Assembly (NCBI GenBank): GCA_035654135.1
Contig: DASRXN010000098.1
Coordinates: forward strand, 1-24,354
Source of the DNA: Fen-999 sp035654135
GTDB taxonomy: Bacteria > Pseudomonadota > Gammaproteobacteria > Burkholderiales > Rhodocyclaceae
Direction: 5' to 3'
Length of the DNA stretch: 24,354 bases
This document shows, in pieces, positions 21,825-24,354 of this stretch; the first letter of the stretch is position 1, and each line of letters opens with the position of its first letter. A program made the position numbers and the translations under genes. Under the pieces are notes generated by a model that saw nothing but the letters and a program-made list of their open reading frames with translations, was not told the origin of the DNA and made no database searches.

Positions 21825-22306
21825 TCCGTGCCTATGTCGCCCTGGGCTCCAACCTCGGCAATCCGGTGCAAACCGTCGAGGATGCCATCGATGCCATGGC
21901 CGCCCTGCGCGGTTCCCTCCTCAAGGCCATCTCCTCGCTCTACCGTACCGCGCCGGTCGGCCTGAAGCACCAGCCCGATTTCATTAACGCCGTCGTCGCC
22001 ATCGACACGCGGCTTGATGCGCGCAAGCTGCTGGACGAGCTGTTTTCCCTGGAAGCAAGGTTCGGTCGCGAGCGAAGCGTGAAGAACGCCCCACGCACGC
22101 TCGATCTTGACCTCCTGCTGCACGATGACACCGTGATCGACGATCCGGCGCTGACGCTGCCGCACCCGCGCATGCATGAGCGCGCTTTCGTGCTGGCACC
22201 ATTGGCCGAGATCGCGCCCGATCTGATCATCCCTGGTCGTGGGCCGGTTGCCGAGCTGCTGGCGGCCTGTGCCGGCCAGCGCATCAATCCGCTGACACGG
22301 CCGTGA
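21821..22306 (+). CDS. folK: 2-amino-4-hydroxy-6-hydroxymethyldihydropteridine pyrophosphokinase (HPPK)
   Basis: Transfers pyrophosphate from ATP to 6-hydroxymethyl-dihydropterin in folate synthesis. Its 161 aa show ALGSNLGNP near the N-terminus, SSLYRTAPVGLKHQPDFINAV, the catalytic RTLDLDLLLHDD (Asp pair binding magnesium) and LPHPRMHERAFVLAPLAEIAPDL. Length is usual. The start is GTG at 21821, overlapping the pcnB stop (GTGA). A longer reading would lie within pcnB and precede the conserved N-terminus. The C-terminus is ordinary. panB follows 47 bp later, possibly with its own promoter. Confidence 0.96.
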   Translation: MIRAYVALGSNLGNPVQTVEDAIDAMAALRGSLLKAISSLYRTAPVGLKHQPDFINAVVAIDTRLDARKLLDELFSLEARFGRERSVKNAPRTLDLDLLLHDDTVIDDPALTLPHPRMHERAFVLAPLAEIAPDLIIPGRGPVAELLAACAGQRINPLTRP

Positions 22307-22317
22307 GCCGGCAGCGG

Positions 22318-22323
22318 TATAGT
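22318..22323 (+). promoter_or_regulatory. Possible -10 element (TATAGT) upstream of panB
   Basis: TATAGT at 22318-22323 in the 47-bp folK-panB gap, about 30 bases before the panB ATG. The best -35-like sequence, CTGACA (22292-22297), is 20 bases away, which is too far for a strong promoter. Confidence 0.25.
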
Positions 22324-22353
22324 TAGCCGTCCGCTTTACAGCTGACTATCGCC

Positions 22354-23169
22354 ATGACCTACCTCGCCAGCAACAAGCCCATCACCCTGCCCGAACTCGC
22401 CCGCATGAAGCGCGAGGGCGAGAAGATCGTCATGCTCACCGGCTACGACGCCAGCTTCGCCGCGCTCGAGGATCGCTGCGGCGTGGACGTGATCCTGGTC
22501 GGCGATTCGCTCGGCAACGTCATCCAGGGCAAGACCTCGACCCTGCCGGTGACCATGGAGCACATGGTCTACCATACCGAATGCGTGGCCCATCAGGCAC
22601 TGCGGCCGATGGTGGTCGGCGACCTGCCGTTCGGCGCCTACCATGAGTCGAAGGAGCAGGCGATCCGCAACGCCGGCCGGCTGCTCGCCGTCGGCGCCGA
22701 GATGGTCAAGCTGGAAGGCGGCGCGGTGATGGCCGAGACCGTGCATTTCATGGTCGAGCGCGGCGTGCCGGTCTGCGCCCACATCGGCCTGACGCCGCAG
22801 TCGGTGCATGCGCTGGGCGGCTACCGCGTTCAGGGCCGCGACGAGGCCGGCGCGGCGCGCATGAAGGCCGATGCCATCGCGCTGGAGCAGGCCGGGGCGG
22901 CGCTGATGGTGCTGGAGATGGTGCCTTCGCCGCTCGCCGCCGAGATCACCCGTTCGCTCACCGCCTGCGCCACCATCGGCATCGGCGCCGGACCGCAGTG
23001 CGACGGCCAGGTGCTGGTGCTCTATGACATGCTGGGTCTCTACCCTGGCAAGAAGGGCCGCTTCGTCAAGGACTTCATGGCCGAGGCGCAAAGCATCGAA
23101 GGCGCGGTCAAGGCCTATGTCGAGGCCGTCAAGGATGGTTCCTTCCCCGCGCCCGAGCACTGCTACTGA
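22354..23169 (+). CDS. panB: 3-methyl-2-oxobutanoate hydroxymethyltransferase (ketopantoate hydroxymethyltransferase)
   Basis: First committed step of pantothenate synthesis: 5,10-methylene-THF plus alpha-ketoisovalerate to ketopantoate. Its 271 aa show MLTGYDASFAALEDRCGVDVILVGDSLGNV (metal-binding Asp in VGDS), GDLPFGAYHES, NAGRLLAVGAEMVKLEGG, HIGLTPQSVHALGGYRVQGR, LEMVPSPLAAEIT and TIGIGAGPQCDGQVLVLYDMLGL. All are family signatures and length is normal. No strong Shine-Dalgarno is visible. It lies 3 bp before panC, so panB-panC form one unit. Confidence 0.97.
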   Translation: MTYLASNKPITLPELARMKREGEKIVMLTGYDASFAALEDRCGVDVILVGDSLGNVIQGKTSTLPVTMEHMVYHTECVAHQALRPMVVGDLPFGAYHESKEQAIRNAGRLLAVGAEMVKLEGGAVMAETVHFMVERGVPVCAHIGLTPQSVHALGGYRVQGRDEAGAARMKADAIALEQAGAALMVLEMVPSPLAAEITRSLTACATIGIGAGPQCDGQVLVLYDMLGLYPGKKGRFVKDFMAEAQSIEGAVKAYVEAVKDGSFPAPEHCY

Positions 23170-23172
23170 GCC

Positions 23173-24000
23173 ATGCAGATTCACGAAACGATTGCCGGCC
23201 TGCGCACCGCGCTGAAAGTCAGCCGTCGTGTCGCGCTGGTGCCGACCATGGGCAACCTGCACGAGGGCCACATCGCGCTGATGCAGCAGGCGCGCGAACA
23301 TGGCGACACCGTGGTCGCCACCATCTTCGTCAATCGCCTGCAGTTCCGGCCCGGCGAGGACTTCGAGAAATACCCGCGCAGCTTCCAGGCCGACTGCGAG
23401 AAACTGACCGCCGCTGGCGTCGACCACCTGTTCGCGCCGACCGAGGCCGAGATGTACCCGCGGCCGCAGGGCTACCACGTGGTGCCGCCGCCCGAGCAGG
23501 AAGGCATCCTCGAAGGCGAGTTCCGCCCCGGCCATTTCAAGGGCGTCGCCACCGTGGTGATGAAGCTGTTTCAGATCGTCCAACCGGACGTGGCGCTGTT
23601 CGGCAAGAAGGACTACCAGCAGCTGATGGTGATCCGCAACATGGTGGCCGACCTCAACCTGCCTATCGAAATCGTCGGCGGCGAAACGGTCCGGGCGGAC
23701 GACGGACTGGCCCTGTCGTCGCGCAATGGATACCTTTCCACTCAGGAAAGGGCCGAAGCGCCCCAGCTGAACCGTGCTCTGACCAAAGTCGTAGAGGCGC
23801 TCCGCGCCGGGAACCCAGATTTCATCGGCCTGGAGCAGCAGGCCATGGCGGAACTGGCCGCTGCAGGCTGGTTTCCGGACTATGTTGCAATACGGAAAAA
23901 ACTTGATCTACAATTACCTTCCGCTCACGAATTCGGGTTGGTGGTGTTGGCGGCAGCGCGCCTCGGCAGCACGCGCCTCATCGACAACCTGGAAGTGTAG
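23173..24000 (+). CDS. panC: Pantothenate synthetase (pantoate-beta-alanine ligase)
   Basis: ATP-dependent joining of pantoate and beta-alanine. Its 275 aa show VPTMGNLHEGHIALM (HIGH-like motif), TIFVNRLQFRPGEDFEKYPR, the ATP-binding FGKKDYQQLMVIRNMV and ALSSRNGYLS (KMSKS-like loop). In many other bacteria FVN is followed by P; the R here is common in betaproteobacteria. The 3' end (from about 23880) is visibly lower in GC and contains a promoter-like pair. A degenerate repeat copy encodes KVSRRVAL at residues 15-22. It is followed by panD after a 100-bp gap. Confidence 0.97.
   Translation: MQIHETIAGLRTALKVSRRVALVPTMGNLHEGHIALMQQAREHGDTVVATIFVNRLQFRPGEDFEKYPRSFQADCEKLTAAGVDHLFAPTEAEMYPRPQGYHVVPPPEQEGILEGEFRPGHFKGVATVVMKLFQIVQPDVALFGKKDYQQLMVIRNMVADLNLPIEIVGGETVRADDGLALSSRNGYLSTQERAEAPQLNRALTKVVEALRAGNPDFIGLEQQAMAELAAAGWFPDYVAIRKKLDLQLPSAHEFGLVVLAAARLGSTRLIDNLEV
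23213..23237 (+). repeat. Dispersed 25-bp repeat, copy 9 (sense in panC, degenerate)
   Basis: Core AAAGTCAG exact (23215-23222), CC, then GTCGTGTCGCGCT, five mismatches to the second half. It encodes K-V-S-R-R-V, in the same phase as the other sense copies. Confidence 0.45.
23885..23914 (+). promoter_or_regulatory. Candidate sigma-70 promoter inside panC, for panD
   Basis: TTGCAA (23885-23890), 18-base spacer, TACAAT (23909-23914), in a locally AT-rich stretch at the panC 3' end. It would start panD transcription near 23921, giving a leader of about 180 bases. Confidence 0.5.
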
Positions 24001-24100
24001 GACACCGCGATGCGCTCAGGCCGGCGGTGTTCCAGTAGCGACAAGGATGGGGTTCACGCCCTTTTGAGTGTCGTTTCCTTTGCCTGAGAAAGGAACCACC
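24001..24100 (+). promoter_or_regulatory. panC-panD spacer with hairpin and a 25-codon reading frame
   Basis: ACACCGC (24002-24008) and GCGGTGT (24024-24030) form a 7-bp stem. An ATG at 24010 preceded by AGGA (23999-24002) opens a 25-codon frame ending at TGA 24085-24087, just before the panD Shine-Dalgarno (AAAGGA, about 24089-24094). The frame has much weaker GC bias at third positions (14 of 24 after the ATG) than nearby genes, so it may be a leader or chance. Confidence 0.3.
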
Positions 24101-24354
24101 ATGCAACGCATGATGCTGAAGTCCAAGCTGCACCGCGTCACCGTCACGCAGGCCGAACTGCATTACGAGGGTTCCTGCGCCATCGACGAGGACCTGCTCG
24201 ACGCTGCCGACATCAAGGAATACCAGCAGATCGAGATCTGGAACGTGGACAACGGCGAGCGCTTCACCACCTACGCGATCAAGGCCGAACGCGGTTCGGG
24301 CACGATCTCGGTCAATGGCGCCGCCGCCCGTAAGGCCGCGCCCGGCGATCTGCT
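24101..24354 (+). CDS. panD: Aspartate 1-decarboxylase, 3' part outside the window
   Basis: Pyruvoyl enzyme that makes beta-alanine from aspartate for PanC. The first 84 residues are visible of a usual length of about 126. MLKSKLHRVTVTQAELHYEGSC includes the self-cleavage site G-S (Ser about 26), which generates the pyruvoyl group. IWNVDNGERFTTYAI and GSGTISVNGAAAR follow, all conserved. A good Shine-Dalgarno (AAAGGA) precedes the ATG at 24101. Truncation is by the window end. It completes the panB-panC-panD set, whose product feeds coaBC elsewhere in the window. Confidence 0.96.
   Translation, partial: MQRMMLKSKLHRVTVTQAELHYEGSCAIDEDLLDAADIKEYQQIEIWNVDNGERFTTYAIKAERGSGTISVNGAAARKAAPGDL

Noticed and set aside
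22336..23583. 415-codon minus-strand frame opposite panB and panC
   Set aside because: Antisense shadow; panB and panC carry complete family motifs.

Overview
The window looks like a chromosomal segment of a GC-rich betaproteobacterium, most probably Rhodocyclales-like. The evidence is strongly GC-rich codon use, a MutL that keeps its own nuclease motif, and the gene orders purM/perM-hda and pcnB-folK-panB-panC-panD. The taxonomic call is inference. No tRNA, rRNA, CRISPR array, transposase or prophage gene was seen.

Layout: (1) 1-1947, minus: 5' part of a type I secretion ABC transporter, cut by the window edge. (2) 1948-2371: an AT-rich divergent control region (about 39% GC over 2001-2330, hand count). 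(3) 2372-5930, plus: a four-gene periplasmic redox operon of tetraheme NapC/NirT, a NirB-like cytochrome c-552, a diheme c4/FccA-like cytochrome and an FccB-like flavoprotein, closed by a strong terminator. (4) 5990-7617, minus: dut and coaBC, divergent from radC-rpmB-rpmG (7661-8842), the same arrangement as in E. coli. (5) 8897-14249, minus: dedA-purN-DUF3108-rsmB-PLD nuclease-mscS, in which every junction overlaps by 1 or 4 bases. (6) 14289-16924, plus: mutL-miaA, ending tail to tail on purM (16921-17952, minus). (7) 18040-24354, plus: perM-hda-HAD phosphatase-pcnB-folK-panB-panC-panD (panD cut by the window end).

How the genes work together: the cytochrome operon would pass electrons between a sulfur-type flavoprotein, periplasmic c cytochromes and the quinone pool. 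The rest is housekeeping: nucleotide hygiene (dut), purine synthesis (purN, purM), CoA precursor supply (panB, panC, panD, coaBC), folate (folK), mismatch repair (mutL), replication control (hda), RNA modification and turnover (miaA, rsmB, pcnB) and ribosomal proteins (rpmB, rpmG).

The most unusual signal is not a gene. A degenerate dispersed repeat of about 25 bp (core AAAGTCAG, two variable bases, then GTGGCGA, C or G, ACGCC) occurs nine times between 6.8 and 23.3 kb. All copies lie inside coding sequences, on both strands and in different reading frames, and three of them are in mutL. Conservation is therefore at the DNA level, as for an uptake-signal or other genome-wide recognition sequence. 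I do not recognise it as a described element.
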